A stretch of DNA of 64,000 nucleotides from Anthropogastromicrobium sp050944455 (GCA_050944455.1 JBMNRC010000004.1:72226-136225); one strand, 5' to 3'. Positions 17,216 through 26,700 are shown, counted from the stretch's first letter. Numbers and translations are program-made. Notes: generated by a model not told the origin, from the sequence alone.

Positions 17216-17260
17216 ACCTGAACCGGCCGGCGCCTCCCAACTATTGATCTGGAGAGAAGA

Positions 17261-19498
17261 ATGTCAGAGACTATCAAAACCACCGAGTATTCTGCGGAAA
17301 TGCAGAAATCCTATATCAACTATTCCATGTCGGTCATCACGTCGAGAGCCGTGCCGGATGTCCGCGACGGCCTGAAGCCTGTCCAGCGCCGCGTGCTGTA
17401 CGCCATGAACGAACTGGGAATCACCGCTGACAAACCGCACAGAAAATCCGCGCGCATTGTCGGCGATACCATGGGTAAATATCATCCCCACGGCGATTCG
17501 TCGATCTACGACGCCCTGGTGGTGCTGGCCCAGGATTTCAAAAAGAACATTCCCCTGGTCGACGGCCACGGGAACTTCGGCTCGATTGAGGGCGACGGGG
17601 CAGCCGCCATGCGGTATACCGAGGCAAGGCTGCAGAAATTCACCCAGGATGTGTTCCTTGCGGATCTCGACAAGAACGTCGTGGATTTCATGCCGAACTT
17701 CGACGAGACGGAGAAAGAGCCGACGGTTCTGCCGGTGAAAATTCCGAATTTCCTGGTCAACGGTTCGGACGGAATCGCGGTCGGCATGGTGACCAGCACG
17801 CCTCCCCACAACCTCTCCGAAGTGATCGACGCCATGGAGATGGTCATGGACCGGCCGGACTGCACGACGGAAGACCTGATGACAGCCGTCAAGGGACCGG
17901 ACTTCCCGACCGGCGGCATCGTCACGAACGCGGACGAGCTCAGGGAAATCTATGAGACCGGCCAGGGAAAGATCCGCGTCCGCGGAAAAGCGTCTTTCGT
18001 CCCCGGGAAAAAGCGCGGGGAGAAGGACAGGATCGTCATCTCTGAGATTCCCTACACCATGGTCGGAGCCGGGATCTCAAAGTTTCTCGAGGACGCGGCC
18101 GCGCTGGCCGAAAACCACACGCTGCCGGATATCACCGATATCTCGAACCAGTCCTCCAAAGAGGGAATCCGCATTGTCATCGAACTCAAAAAAGGAGCGG
18201 ACGCGGAGAAGATTCTGTCGGGACTGTACGCGAAGACAAAGCTTGAAGACACCTTCGGCGTCAACATGCTGGCCATCGTGGACGGCCGCCCCGAAGTCCT
18301 TTCGCTGAAGCGCGTGATCGAGGAACACCTGAAGTTCGATTTCGAGATCTACACCCGCAAATATACGACGCTTCTTGAGAAGGAGAAGGCAAAGAGCGAG
18401 GTGCAGGAAGGCCTCATCCGGGCGGTGGATGTGATTGACCTCATCATTGAGATCATCCGCGGCAGCCGGACGCTGAAGATGGCGAAAGAGTGCCTTGTCG
18501 ACGGCAAAACGGAAGGAATCCGGTTCAGGACAAAATCCTCGGAGGCGAAGGCGTCGAAACTTCACTTTACCGAACGCCAGGCGGAAGCCATCCTGGAACT
18601 GCGCCTGGGCAAACTGATCGGCCTCGAAGTCGACGCCCTGATGGAAGAGCACCGGAAATCGCTCGCCGCGATCGGCAGATATGAAAAAATCCTCGGCAGC
18701 CGGAAGGAGATGCAGAAAACGATCCGCGCTGACCTCGAACTGATCCGCAAAAACTACTCCCGGAAGCGCAGAACGGAGATCACGGTGAAGGAACCCGCGG
18801 TGTTCAGGGAGGAGGAGCCCGGTATCGCGGACGCCTGGTTCGCCATGAACCGCTTCGGCTATGTGCGGCTGCTGGAACCGTCCGTTTTTGAGAAAAACGA
18901 ACAGGCGGTCAGGGAGGAGAGCACGGCGGTGATCCAGTGCACGACTTCCGATGTTTTCCTGGTCTTTACGGCGGAAGGATACGCCCACCAGCTCAAAGCG
19001 GCGGACATCCCGTTCGCGAAACTGAGGGAAAAGGGATCCCCGGTGGACAATCTGTGCCGGTATGACGGATCGAAAGAGCGGATGATCGCGGTGTTCAACC
19101 GGAGAGATATCCAGTCGAAGACTCTTCTGATGGTCACCCGGGCCGGGATGATCCGCCAGATCGCTGGCATGGAGTTCAATCTCAGCCGGCTTTCCTTTAC
19201 TACGATGAATCTCTCTGAGGGGGATGAGCTTGCCGCGGTACTTCCCGCTTCCAAAGCTACCGCGGTTCTGGTAACCGACCAGAAGCGGGCGGGCAGGTTC
19301 TCCCTTTCCGAGATCCCGGGACAGAAGAGAAACGCCGGCGGCGTCCGGACCTTCAAACTGGGGGAGAATGAACATATCAGGTCGGTTTACCTCCTGGATG
19401 AAAAGGAAAAGCTGCCCTGTGATATCGGAGGAAGGACGGTCGACCTGGGGCAGCTGGAGATCAAAAAGAGAAACCAGGTTCCCCATCAGTACCGGTAA
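17261..19498 (+). CDS. parC: type IIA DNA topoisomerase subunit A (ParC type)
   Basis: This is the DNA cleavage and rejoining subunit. The N-terminal breakage-reunion domain contains SMSVITSRAVPDVRDGLKPVQRR, the quinolone-resistance-determining region PHGDSSIYDALV (about residues 75-86) and AAMRYTEARL with the active-site Tyr at about residue 119. A coiled-coil and a C-terminal beta-propeller-like part follow. No canonical GyrA-box (QRRGGKG) is present and the protein (745 aa) is shorter than most GyrA, so ParC is preferred. It starts 45 bases after parE and has GGAGAGAAG before the ATG. Confidence 0.85.
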   Translation: MSETIKTTEYSAEMQKSYINYSMSVITSRAVPDVRDGLKPVQRRVLYAMNELGITADKPHRKSARIVGDTMGKYHPHGDSSIYDALVVLAQDFKKNIPLVDGHGNFGSIEGDGAAAMRYTEARLQKFTQDVFLADLDKNVVDFMPNFDETEKEPTVLPVKIPNFLVNGSDGIAVGMVTSTPPHNLSEVIDAMEMVMDRPDCTTEDLMTAVKGPDFPTGGIVTNADELREIYETGQGKIRVRGKASFVPGKKRGEKDRIVISEIPYTMVGAGISKFLEDAAALAENHTLPDITDISNQSSKEGIRIVIELKKGADAEKILSGLYAKTKLEDTFGVNMLAIVDGRPEVLSLKRVIEEHLKFDFEIYTRKYTTLLEKEKAKSEVQEGLIRAVDVIDLIIEIIRGSRTLKMAKECLVDGKTEGIRFRTKSSEAKASKLHFTERQAEAILELRLGKLIGLEVDALMEEHRKSLAAIGRYEKILGSRKEMQKTIRADLELIRKNYSRKRRTEITVKEPAVFREEEPGIADAWFAMNRFGYVRLLEPSVFEKNEQAVREESTAVIQCTTSDVFLVFTAEGYAHQLKAADIPFAKLREKGSPVDNLCRYDGSKERMIAVFNRRDIQSKTLLMVTRAGMIRQIAGMEFNLSRLSFTTMNLSEGDELAAVLPASKATAVLVTDQKRAGRFSLSEIPGQKRNAGGVRTFKLGENEHIRSVYLLDEKEKLPCDIGGRTVDLGQLEIKKRNQVPHQYR

Positions 19499-19503
19499 AA
19501 CGG

Positions 19504-19533
19504 TTGCAAAAACGAGCCGCGGCGTGATATGAT
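19504..19533 (+). promoter_or_regulatory. promoter of the NlpC/P60 gene
   Basis: TTGCAA (19504-19509) and TATGAT (19528-19533) are 18 bases apart, starting six bases after the parC stop. Confidence 0.65.
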
Positions 19534-19669
19534 CTGGCGTGTATTGTCTGCGGAGACGAAAAGTCACCCGCGGACAGAGACGCCGCAATGCCGCGGGAGC
19601 GCGGAAGCGGCGGAAGACAGGCGAAGCTGAACAGCCTGAAAGGCTGCTCTGAGGGAGACATACGGACAG

Positions 19670-20983
19670 ATGGAGAATAGCAGCAATCCCGGAGATATGG
19701 CAGAAACCAGTAAAGAAGAGAGCACCCCGGCTTCCGAATCCGAGCGGATGAAGTATTTCCGGAAACGGAAGGAAAAGGAACTGGCCAGAAGGCGGAGAAA
19801 CAGAATCCTTTTGCGCGCCTGCATTCCCGCCCTGGCCGTCTGCGCGGTCATCCTGATCGCGGTGCGGACCGCGAAAACCGGCGGCACCTCGCAGAACAGC
19901 GTGGAGGATTCGGTGATTCTGCAGGAATCGGCGGAGACGGAAGAGCCATCTTCCGCGCCGTCCGGCGGGATTTCCGGGCAGACGGCTGAAACTGAGACCG
20001 GGGATTCTTCCGGGGAAACGGAAACCGGGCTGACGGAAACGGGGACGGATCCGGTGGAGACCGGATCAGACGCGGAAGCGGACCTGACCGAAGAGCCTGA
20101 ATCCGAGGAAGAGGAAGACCCCAGAACGGACGTTTGGAATCACTACACCAACATGTTCATCGCCGTCACGTCGGAAGGATACCTGAATATCAGAGACCAG
20201 CCGAGCTCCTCCGGAATGATCGTCGGAAGGCTGCTCAAGTATTCCGGCGGGGAAGTGCTGGAGGACACCGGAACCGGATGGCTGCACATTCAGTCCGGCG
20301 ATATCGAGGGATACGTGAGCGCGGAGTTCTGCGTTACGGGCGAGGAAGCGAGACAGCTGGCGCTGGACCACTGCTACGTGATGGTGAAGGTGAACGCCGA
20401 GAGGCTGAACGTGAGGTCGGGGCCGGGCGAGGAATATCCGGTATGGACGCAGCTCGGTTCCTCCGCTCTGCAGACCTGGCTGGGAGAGGAGAACGGCTGG
20501 TACGAGATCGCCATCAACGACACGAACGGATATATCAGCATGGATTATGCCGAGAAGGGCTGCTATCTCAAGACGGCGATGCCCTGGAGCTCCGTATCCA
20601 AGTATTCGGAGACCAGGCAGAAGATCTTCTCCTACGGCGAACAGTTCCTCGGCGTACCGTATGTGTACGGCGGGACAAGCCTGACGACGGGCCTCGACTG
20701 TTCCAGCTTTGTCCAGCAGGTCTACCAGAACGCGATCGGAATCAGCCTGCCGCGCACTTCCCGCGAGCAGGTCAACTGCGGCGCGGCGGTCGCGAGCCTC
20801 GCGGAGGCGAAAGCCGGCGACCTTCTGTTCTACTGCGACGCGCAGGGCGTGATCGACCATGTGGCGATCTATATGGGAGATTACAAGATCCTTCACTGCT
20901 CGCTCTCCCAGGGCGGCGTCGTCATCACGGCCTATAACTACAGCACCGAGCCGGTGGCGATCCGCGACGTGATTCAGGACTGA
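19670..20983 (+). CDS. membrane-anchored SH3-domain NlpC/P60 peptidoglycan endopeptidase
   Basis: A cell-wall hydrolase of 437 residues, predicted to act outside the membrane on peptide stems. The order is: a charged N-terminus with an Arg/Lys cluster, one membrane segment (about residues 46-65), a Glu/Thr/Gly-rich spacer to about residue 155, then two bacterial SH3 repeats (about 161-224 and 235-300; LNIRDQPSSSG and LNVRSGPGEEYPVW). The C-terminal NlpC/P60 domain (about 316-437) has catalytic Cys at residue 344 in GLDCSSFV and His at residue 397 in DHVAIYMG. It is a single gene with its own promoter. Confidence 0.9.
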   Translation: MENSSNPGDMAETSKEESTPASESERMKYFRKRKEKELARRRRNRILLRACIPALAVCAVILIAVRTAKTGGTSQNSVEDSVILQESAETEEPSSAPSGGISGQTAETETGDSSGETETGLTETGTDPVETGSDAEADLTEEPESEEEEDPRTDVWNHYTNMFIAVTSEGYLNIRDQPSSSGMIVGRLLKYSGGEVLEDTGTGWLHIQSGDIEGYVSAEFCVTGEEARQLALDHCYVMVKVNAERLNVRSGPGEEYPVWTQLGSSALQTWLGEENGWYEIAINDTNGYISMDYAEKGCYLKTAMPWSSVSKYSETRQKIFSYGEQFLGVPYVYGGTSLTTGLDCSSFVQQVYQNAIGISLPRTSREQVNCGAAVASLAEAKAGDLLFYCDAQGVIDHVAIYMGDYKILHCSLSQGGVVITAYNYSTEPVAIRDVIQD

Positions 20984-20999
20984 ATCTTTGCGTTTATGC

Positions 21000-21027
21000 T
21001 TGCATTCCGGCGGAAATGATGTATAAT
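21000..21027 (+). promoter_or_regulatory. promoter of the rimP-nusA operon
   Basis: TTGCAT (21000-21005) and TATAAT (21022-21027) are 16 bases apart, followed by a 110-base leader. Confidence 0.75.
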
Positions 21028-21054
21028 AATAAGGTAAACATGAAATTTATTTTG

Positions 21055-21083
21055 AAGAGTGGGCCGCGAGGCCCACTCTTCTT
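21055..21083 (+). promoter_or_regulatory. leader hairpin of rimP-nusA, probable NusA-sensitive attenuator
   Basis: AAGAGTGGGCC, loop GCGA, GGCCCACTCTT: a perfect 11-base-pair stem followed by the poor U-tract CTTG. It lies between the promoter and rimP. A hairpin of this kind precedes rimP in Bacillus, where NusA-dependent termination autoregulates the operon. The strong stem with a weak U-tract fits a terminator that needs NusA. Confidence 0.65.
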
Positions 21084-21139
21084 GCGTACAGACGGACTGT
21101 GCGCGGAATTTTTCCTGCGGAGCGGTGTCCGGGAGGAGT

Positions 21140-21607
21140 ATGAGCAGAAAAGAGACAATTGAATCAAAGGCGGAGGCCCTGATCCATCCGATTCTTGACC
21201 GGAAGGGGTTCGAACTGGTGGACCTCGAGTATGTGCGGGAAGCGGGCCAGTGGTATCTCCGCGCGTACATTGACAAGCCGGGCGGGATCACGATCGACGA
21301 CTGTGAGGCGGTCAGCCGGGAGTTTAACGATCTTCTTGACCGGGATGATTTCATTCCTGACAGCTACATCATGGAGATCAGTTCCCCTGGCCTCGGGCGT
21401 CCGCTCAAAAAGGAAAAGGATTTTGCGCGGAATATCGGAAAGCACGTTGAACTGAAACTGTACCAGGCCGTGAACGGGAGAAAGGAATTTGACGGGATCC
21501 TCGCCTCGTATACGGACAGCACGGTGACAGTGGACATCTCCGGTGAGGGAGAAAAGGAATTTGCGCGGAAAGATCTCGCGATGATCCGCCAGGCAGTGGA
21601 TTTTTGA
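21140..21607 (+). CDS. rimP: ribosome maturation factor RimP
   Basis: RimP assists 30S subunit assembly. The 155 residues show GFELVDLEYVREAGQWYLRAYIDK (split here for reading) near residues 24-47. The family blocks GGITIDDCEAVSRE and SSPGLGRPLK follow, then the C-terminal SH3-like part. ATG 21140, directly after GGGAGGAG, gives the usual N-terminus; an upstream in-frame start would lie near the leader hairpin. It is the first gene of the long operon to ribF. Confidence 0.94.
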   Translation: MSRKETIESKAEALIHPILDRKGFELVDLEYVREAGQWYLRAYIDKPGGITIDDCEAVSREFNDLLDRDDFIPDSYIMEISSPGLGRPLKKEKDFARNIGKHVELKLYQAVNGRKEFDGILASYTDSTVTVDISGEGEKEFARKDLAMIRQAVDF

Positions 21608-21633
21608 CGGAAAGCGGGCACGCAGGAGGAGAA

Positions 21634-22923
21634 ATGAACACAGAATTAATGGAAGCCCTCAATCTTCTGGTAAAAGAGAAGGGGATCGATAAGAATGAGA
21701 TTATTGAAGCCATCAGAGAATCTCTGGTGCAGGCATGCAAGCGAAACTACGGCGCTGATGAAAAGGATGTTTCCGTCACCATCAATCCGGATACCGGAAA
21801 TTATCAGATTTTCGCGCTGAAATCCGTCGTCTCCGATGAGGATGCCGCCAATCTGGCCGCCAGAATGAAGAATTCATCGATCACCGAGTTCGCGGACCGC
21901 ATCGACCCGGCCAATGAGGCCGCCGAGATCAACCGCCTCCGCGCGGAAAGCTTCAGGACCATCTCACTGACCGAGGCGCAGCAGATCAATCCGCAGGCGC
22001 AGATCGGGGATACCGTCGAGGTCGCGATCAACAGCAGAAACTTCAGCCGCATCGCGACGTCCAACGCCAAGAGCGTCATCCTGCAGAAAATCCGCGAGCA
22101 GGAAAACAGTGTGGTCTACGACTATTACAAGGAGCGCGAAGGCACCATCATCACCGGCAGCGTAGCCCGCTACGTCCGTCCGAAGCTCCGCCCGGGCGAT
22201 CCCGAACCGGAACCCGGCAAACCGATCAGGCAGAATGTCTGTATCAACCTTGACCGGGTGGAGGCTATGCTCACTGTCAACGACCAGGTGCCTACCGAAG
22301 TCTACGCCGTCGGCCGCAAGATGAAGTTTCTGATTCAGAGTGTCAAGAGAACGACGCGCGGCTGCATGATCAATGTTTCCCGCAGCAGCCGCAGATTCGT
22401 CGAAGAACTTTTCAGGGAAGAAGTTCCCGAGATCCGCGATGGTACAGTCGAAATCCGGGCAATCGCCCGGGATCCCGGATCCCGCACCAAGATGGCGGTG
22501 TGGTCCAACGACCGCAGGGTCGAGGCGATCGGCGCATGCGTCGGCGAGCGCAGCAGCCGCGTGAACGCGGTGGTTTCCGAACTCAACGGGGAGAAGATCG
22601 ATATCATCGGCTGGGACGATGATGTCGCAAACCTGATTGAAAACGCGCTGAGCCCGGCCAAAGCGATCTTTGTCGCCGTATACGACGAGGACAAATCCGC
22701 CGTCGTTGTGGTCAGGGATGACCAGCTCTCCCTGGCGATCGGCAAAGGCGGACAGAACGCGAGCCTTGCGGCGAGACTCACCGATTACAAGATCGATATC
22801 CGCAGCGAGACGCAGGCCATCGAGAGCGGCCTGTACGACGAACTCGGCATCGAGATTCCGGAAGGATATGAGGCCGGAGCCGCGGCTGAGGAAGCAGGAC
22901 AGGACGGAACCGGGGAGAACTGA
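21634..22923 (+). CDS. nusA: transcription termination/antitermination factor NusA
   Basis: NusA binds RNA polymerase and modulates pausing and termination. The 429 residues contain the N-terminal polymerase-binding domain (1-130), an S1 domain, and two KH domains with IAVWSN-like block RTKMAVWSNDRRVEAIGACVG and the loop AIGKGGQNASLAARLT. The acidic C-terminal repeats of E. coli NusA are missing, as is normal in Firmicutes; a short Ala/Gly/Glu tail follows. ATG 21634 has CAGGAGGAG before it. The gene is probably autoregulated through the leader hairpin upstream of rimP. Confidence 0.96.
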   Translation: MNTELMEALNLLVKEKGIDKNEIIEAIRESLVQACKRNYGADEKDVSVTINPDTGNYQIFALKSVVSDEDAANLAARMKNSSITEFADRIDPANEAAEINRLRAESFRTISLTEAQQINPQAQIGDTVEVAINSRNFSRIATSNAKSVILQKIREQENSVVYDYYKEREGTIITGSVARYVRPKLRPGDPEPEPGKPIRQNVCINLDRVEAMLTVNDQVPTEVYAVGRKMKFLIQSVKRTTRGCMINVSRSSRRFVEELFREEVPEIRDGTVEIRAIARDPGSRTKMAVWSNDRRVEAIGACVGERSSRVNAVVSELNGEKIDIIGWDDDVANLIENALSPAKAIFVAVYDEDKSAVVVVRDDQLSLAIGKGGQNASLAARLTDYKIDIRSETQAIESGLYDELGIEIPEGYEAGAAAEEAGQDGTGEN

Positions 22924-22942
22924 GGCAGAAACGAGGGGGATT

Positions 22943-23215
22943 ATGGCAGCAGAGAGAAAGCCTGTCATGAGGCAGTGCGTCGGATGCGGCCAGGTACGCG
23001 AGAAGAAGGACATGATCCGTGTGGTCCGCAGGCCGGACGGAAGCGCTGCCATCGATACGACAGGGAAAATGAACGGCAGGGGGGCTTACCTCTGCAGGAA
23101 TCCCGAATGTCTGAAAAAGGCGGTCAGGAAGAAATCGCTCGCCAGATCGCTCCAGATTGAAATTCCGGAGGAACTCGCCGAGCGGCTCAAAGGGGAGATT
23201 ACGAATATTGAGTGA
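22943..23215 (+). CDS. ylxR: YlxR/RnpM family RNA-binding protein
   Basis: This small protein (90 aa) of the nusA operon belongs to the YlxR (DUF448) family, reported to bind RNase P RNA and modulate it. The family blocks PVMRQCVGCGQVREKKDMIR (about residues 7-26) and GRGAYLCRNPECLKKA (about residues 45-60) carry the two CxxC-type pairs. GAGGGGGA precedes ATG 22943. Its last codons overlap the ylxQ start by eight bases. Confidence 0.93.
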   Translation: MAAERKPVMRQCVGCGQVREKKDMIRVVRRPDGSAAIDTTGKMNGRGAYLCRNPECLKKAVRKKSLARSLQIEIPEELAERLKGEITNIE

Positions 23216-23528
23216 CAGGATCTTATCTTTTCTGGGACTCGCCGAAAAGGCGGGAAAAGCAGAGACAGGCGGCTTCGCGGTAGACAAAGCCGTAAAGGAC
23301 GGCCGGGCGTATCTGGTGATTGTCGCTTCGGACGCTTCCGCCCGGACCAGGAAGTCCCTGTCGGATCTCTGCGCCTATTATCATGTTGCAATGAGGATTT
23401 ATGCTGATAAGGAAACTCTCGGAGCGGCCGCAGGCAAAGACGGGAGGTCCTGTGTTGCGATCACCGATTCCGGTTTCGCAAAGGCATTGGAAAAGAAATT
23501 GATTTCAGCAGAAGAGAAGGATCGGTGA
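23208..23528 (+). CDS. ylxQ: YlxQ, L7Ae/L30e-type RNA-binding protein
   Basis: The 106-residue product of the L7Ae family is encoded in the standard position between ylxR and infB. The start is TTG 23208, inside the end of ylxR, with AGGGGAG ten bases upstream. Typical parts are ILSFLGLAEKAGKAETGG (about residues 5-22) and LVIVASDASARTRKSL (about residues 36-51). B. subtilis YlxQ has this fold but its partner RNA is not established. Confidence 0.88.
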   Translation: MSDRILSFLGLAEKAGKAETGGFAVDKAVKDGRAYLVIVASDASARTRKSLSDLCAYYHVAMRIYADKETLGAAAGKDGRSCVAITDSGFAKALEKKLISAEEKDR

Positions 23529-23535
23529 TGGTACT

Positions 23536-26500
23536 ATGGCAGAAATGAAAATTCGCGAAATTGCAAAAGAATGCAAAAGAAGCAGCAGTGAGATCATCCA
23601 GATCTGCGTGCGGAGCGGGCTGAGGAATGTGACAGAGGAAACCGTGCTTTCCGACAATTCCGTAAAGAATATCCGCGCGATTCTGGCGCGCAGGGCCGCC
23701 GACGAGGCGAAAAAGGCAAAGGAAGAAGCCGCGGAGGCTGCGAAGAACACTGCTGCCGTAAAGAAAAAGCCGCGTGTCGTGATCTTCGGGAAAGGCGCGG
23801 CAGTCCGCAAAAAGCCTGCCGCGGCGGAGAAACCCGCGGAAACCGCTGCGGGTACGGCGGCGAGGGCTCCGGAGACAGCGGAAACCCAGGTGAAGAGCAC
23901 CGCGGCGGTCGTAAAGCAGAAAGAAAATGCGGCTTCCGTTATGGAGAAAACCGCGGCGGCAGCCGCGCCGGAATCCGCAAAGTCCGCGGAGAGCACTTCC
24001 GCAAAGCCGGCGGCAGAGCCTGCGAAGACGGCAGCGGAAAAACCGGCGGAGGCAAAACCTAAGGCAGAGCAGACTGTGAACGCGGAAAGCCGGGTTTCCA
24101 CACCCGCGGCAGCGGACGCGAAGGCTCCGGCCGGTCACGCGGCATCTTCCGCGCCTGTTCAGGGAACCGGCGCTTCGGATGTACAGACCAGAAGAACCGA
24201 CAGACGGTCCGGCGACGAAAGAACTCCGGAGGAGCGCCAGAACCGCGTGTACGGCACGGACAGCGCGAATGGCCAGAGAAGCAGAAACGGCCAGGGTTAC
24301 GGTGAGCGGAGCGCAAACCGCGCCGGCGGCCAGGGAGGATCCTACGGGAGCAGGCAGGGCCAGGGCTACGGAGAGAGAGGAGCAAACCGTGCCGGCGGCC
24401 AGGGAAGCTCATACGGGAACCGTCAGAACCAGGGCTATGGTGACAGAACCGGCAGGAGCTCTTACGGCGACAGAGGCGGAAGCCGCTACAGCCAGGGAGG
24501 ATCCTACGGGAGCAGGCAGGGCCAGGGCTACGGCGACAGAACCGGCCAGGGTTCCTACGGCGACAGAGGCGGAAGCCGCTACGGCCAGGGAGGTACCTAC
24601 GGGAACCGTCAGGGCCAGGGTTCCTACGGCGCCCGCGGCGGAAGAACCGGACGCCCGTACTCTTCTGACGGCCAGGGCCGCTCCTTCGGCGGCGGATATG
24701 CCGGGAGAAAACCGGGATCCGGCGCGGCAGGCGGAAACCGCTTCGGCATGGGCGGCGGGCTTTCCAAAAACGAGAGCCGCGGCGGCAAGCCGATGAACAA
24801 GAAAGAGCGCGAGCTTCGAGAGAAGACAAAACAGGACGGGCTTGAGCGCGAGGAGCGCTACGGCGAAGACGGCGTGATGCGCCGGACGCACAACAGCCAT
24901 AAGCCGCAGCCCGCTCAGCCGAAACAGCCGGCAAAGAAGGAGGAGGTCATCAAGACGCTCACCCTTCCGGAGAGCCTTACGATCGGCGAACTGGCTGAGA
25001 AGATGAAGAAGAAGCCCGCCGAACTGATCAAGGACCAGTTCATGAAGGGCAACGTCTACACGATCAATACCCAGCTGACCTATGACCAGGCTGAGGAAAT
25101 CGCGATCGACTACGATATCATCTGCGAGAAGGAAGAGAAGGTCGACGTCATTGCCGAACTGCTGAAGGATACCGAGGACGCTCCCGAAACCCTGGTTCCG
25201 AGGCCTCCGGTGGTCTGCGTCATGGGTCACGTAGACCACGGCAAGACCTCCCTGCTGGACGCGATCCGTTCCTCCCACGTCACGGAAGGCGAGAAGGGCG
25301 GCATCACGCAGAAGATCGGCGCTTACACGGTCAACGTGAAGGGTCAGCAGATCACTTTCCTGGATACGCCGGGCCACGAAGCTTTCACCGCCATGAGAAT
25401 GAGAGGCGCCCAGGCGACGGATATCGCCGTCCTGGTCGTCGCCGCGGATGACGGCGTCATGCCGCAGACCATCGAAGCGATCAACCACGCCAGAGCCGCC
25501 AAGGTGGACATCATCGTCGCGGTCAACAAGATCGATAAGCCGGGAGCCAACATTGACCTGGTCAAGAAGGAACTCTCCGAGCAGGGCCTCGTTCCGGAGG
25601 ACTGGGGCGGCAGCACGATCTTCTGCCCGGTTTCCGCGAAAACCCACGAAGGAATCGACAACCTGCTGGATATGATCCTGCTGGATGCCGAGGTCCTGGA
25701 ACTCAAAGCCAATCCGAACCGCAAGGCAAGGGGCATCATCATCGAGGCCCAGCTGGACAAGGGCAGAGGTCCGGTGGCCACCGTCCTGGTGCAGAAGGGA
25801 ACGCTTCACGTCGGGGATACCATCGCGGCAGGGGCCAGCTATGGCAAAGTCCGCGCGATGATCGACGACAGGCACCGCCGCGTGAAGGAAGCCGGGCCTT
25901 CGACCCCGGTCGAAGTCGTCGGGCTTTCGGCTGTTCCGGAGGCGGGTGAAATCCTGGTTCAGACGGACAGCGAGAAGGATGCCAGAAGCTTTGCCGAGAC
26001 CTTCATCAAGAAAGACCGTGAGAAGCTGCTTGCGGAGACCCGCAGCCAGCTTACTCTGGAGAATCTCAACGAGCAGATCCGGGAGGGCAGCCTGAAGGAG
26101 CTCAACCTGATCATCAAGGCTGATGTCCAGGGTTCTGTCGAGGCCCTGAAGCAGTCCCTGCTCAAGCTGACCAACGACGAAGTCGCCGTCAGGATCATCC
26201 ACAGCGGCGTCGGCGCCATCAATGAATCCGACGTCATCCTCGCTTCCGCATCCGACGCGGTCATCATCGGCTTCTCCGTGAAGCCCGATTCGCTGGCAAG
26301 GCAGGTTGCGGACAGGGAGAAGGTGGAGATCCGCCTGTACAGCGTCATCTACCAGGTAATCGCCGACGTGGAATCGGCAATGAAGGGCATGCTTGCCCCG
26401 GTCTACGAGGAGAAGGTAACCGGACACGCCGAAATCCGCCAGATCTTCAAGTCCAGCTCCGCCGGGACGATCGGAGGTTCCTATGTCACCGACGGCGTCA

Positions 26501-26700
26501 TCCAGAGAGGGTGCAAGGTACGGATCTCCCGCGAAGGAAAGCAGATCTTCGAGGGGAACCTGGCTTCGCTCAAGAGATTCAAGGACGACGTCAAGGAGGT
26601 GCGCGAGGGCTTCGAGTGCGGCCTTGTCTTCGAGAAGTTCTCGGATATTGCCGAGGGAGATATCGTCGAAGCCTATATCATGCAGGAGGTACCCAGGTAA
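23536..26700 (+). CDS. infB: translation initiation factor IF-2 with a long disordered repeat region
   Basis: IF-2 is the GTPase that brings initiator tRNA to the 30S subunit. At 1054 residues it is long for a Firmicute (B. subtilis has about 716). The N-terminal IF2_N domain (about 1-50) is followed by an Ala/Lys/Glu-rich stretch to about 210. A Gly/Tyr/Arg/Gln/Ser-rich repeat region follows (about 250-410), then a second IF2_N-like domain near 473-530. The G domain has G1 GHVDHGKTS (about 566-574), DTPGHE and NKID. Domains II to IV complete the protein. It starts seven bases after ylxQ. The catalytic half is fully normal. Confidence 0.96.
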   Translation: MAEMKIREIAKECKRSSSEIIQICVRSGLRNVTEETVLSDNSVKNIRAILARRAADEAKKAKEEAAEAAKNTAAVKKKPRVVIFGKGAAVRKKPAAAEKPAETAAGTAARAPETAETQVKSTAAVVKQKENAASVMEKTAAAAAPESAKSAESTSAKPAAEPAKTAAEKPAEAKPKAEQTVNAESRVSTPAAADAKAPAGHAASSAPVQGTGASDVQTRRTDRRSGDERTPEERQNRVYGTDSANGQRSRNGQGYGERSANRAGGQGGSYGSRQGQGYGERGANRAGGQGSSYGNRQNQGYGDRTGRSSYGDRGGSRYSQGGSYGSRQGQGYGDRTGQGSYGDRGGSRYGQGGTYGNRQGQGSYGARGGRTGRPYSSDGQGRSFGGGYAGRKPGSGAAGGNRFGMGGGLSKNESRGGKPMNKKERELREKTKQDGLEREERYGEDGVMRRTHNSHKPQPAQPKQPAKKEEVIKTLTLPESLTIGELAEKMKKKPAELIKDQFMKGNVYTINTQLTYDQAEEIAIDYDIICEKEEKVDVIAELLKDTEDAPETLVPRPPVVCVMGHVDHGKTSLLDAIRSSHVTEGEKGGITQKIGAYTVNVKGQQITFLDTPGHEAFTAMRMRGAQATDIAVLVVAADDGVMPQTIEAINHARAAKVDIIVAVNKIDKPGANIDLVKKELSEQGLVPEDWGGSTIFCPVSAKTHEGIDNLLDMILLDAEVLELKANPNRKARGIIIEAQLDKGRGPVATVLVQKGTLHVGDTIAAGASYGKVRAMIDDRHRRVKEAGPSTPVEVVGLSAVPEAGEILVQTDSEKDARSFAETFIKKDREKLLAETRSQLTLENLNEQIREGSLKELNLIIKADVQGSVEALKQSLLKLTNDEVAVRIIHSGVGAINESDVILASASDAVIIGFSVKPDSLARQVADREKVEIRLYSVIYQVIADVESAMKGMLAPVYEEKVTGHAEIRQIFKSSSAGTIGGSYVTDGVIQRGCKVRISREGKQIFEGNLASLKRFKDDVKEVREGFECGLVFEKFSDIAEGDIVEAYIMQEVPR
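24289..24760 (+). repeat. degenerate in-frame repeats in infB (YG/RGG-type)
   Basis: Units such as GQGYGERGANRAGG, GSYGSRQGQGYG and SYGDRGGSRYGQGG recur about ten times in varied order. At the DNA level a block of about 45 bases beginning CAGGGAGGATCCTACGGG occurs nearly unchanged around 24329 and again around 24495. This points to recent expansion by slippage or unequal exchange. Confidence 0.85.

Noticed and set aside
24289..24760. CRISPR-like or satellite repeat
   Set aside because: The repeats are in frame, degenerate and without unique spacers of equal size; they encode the IF-2 disordered region.
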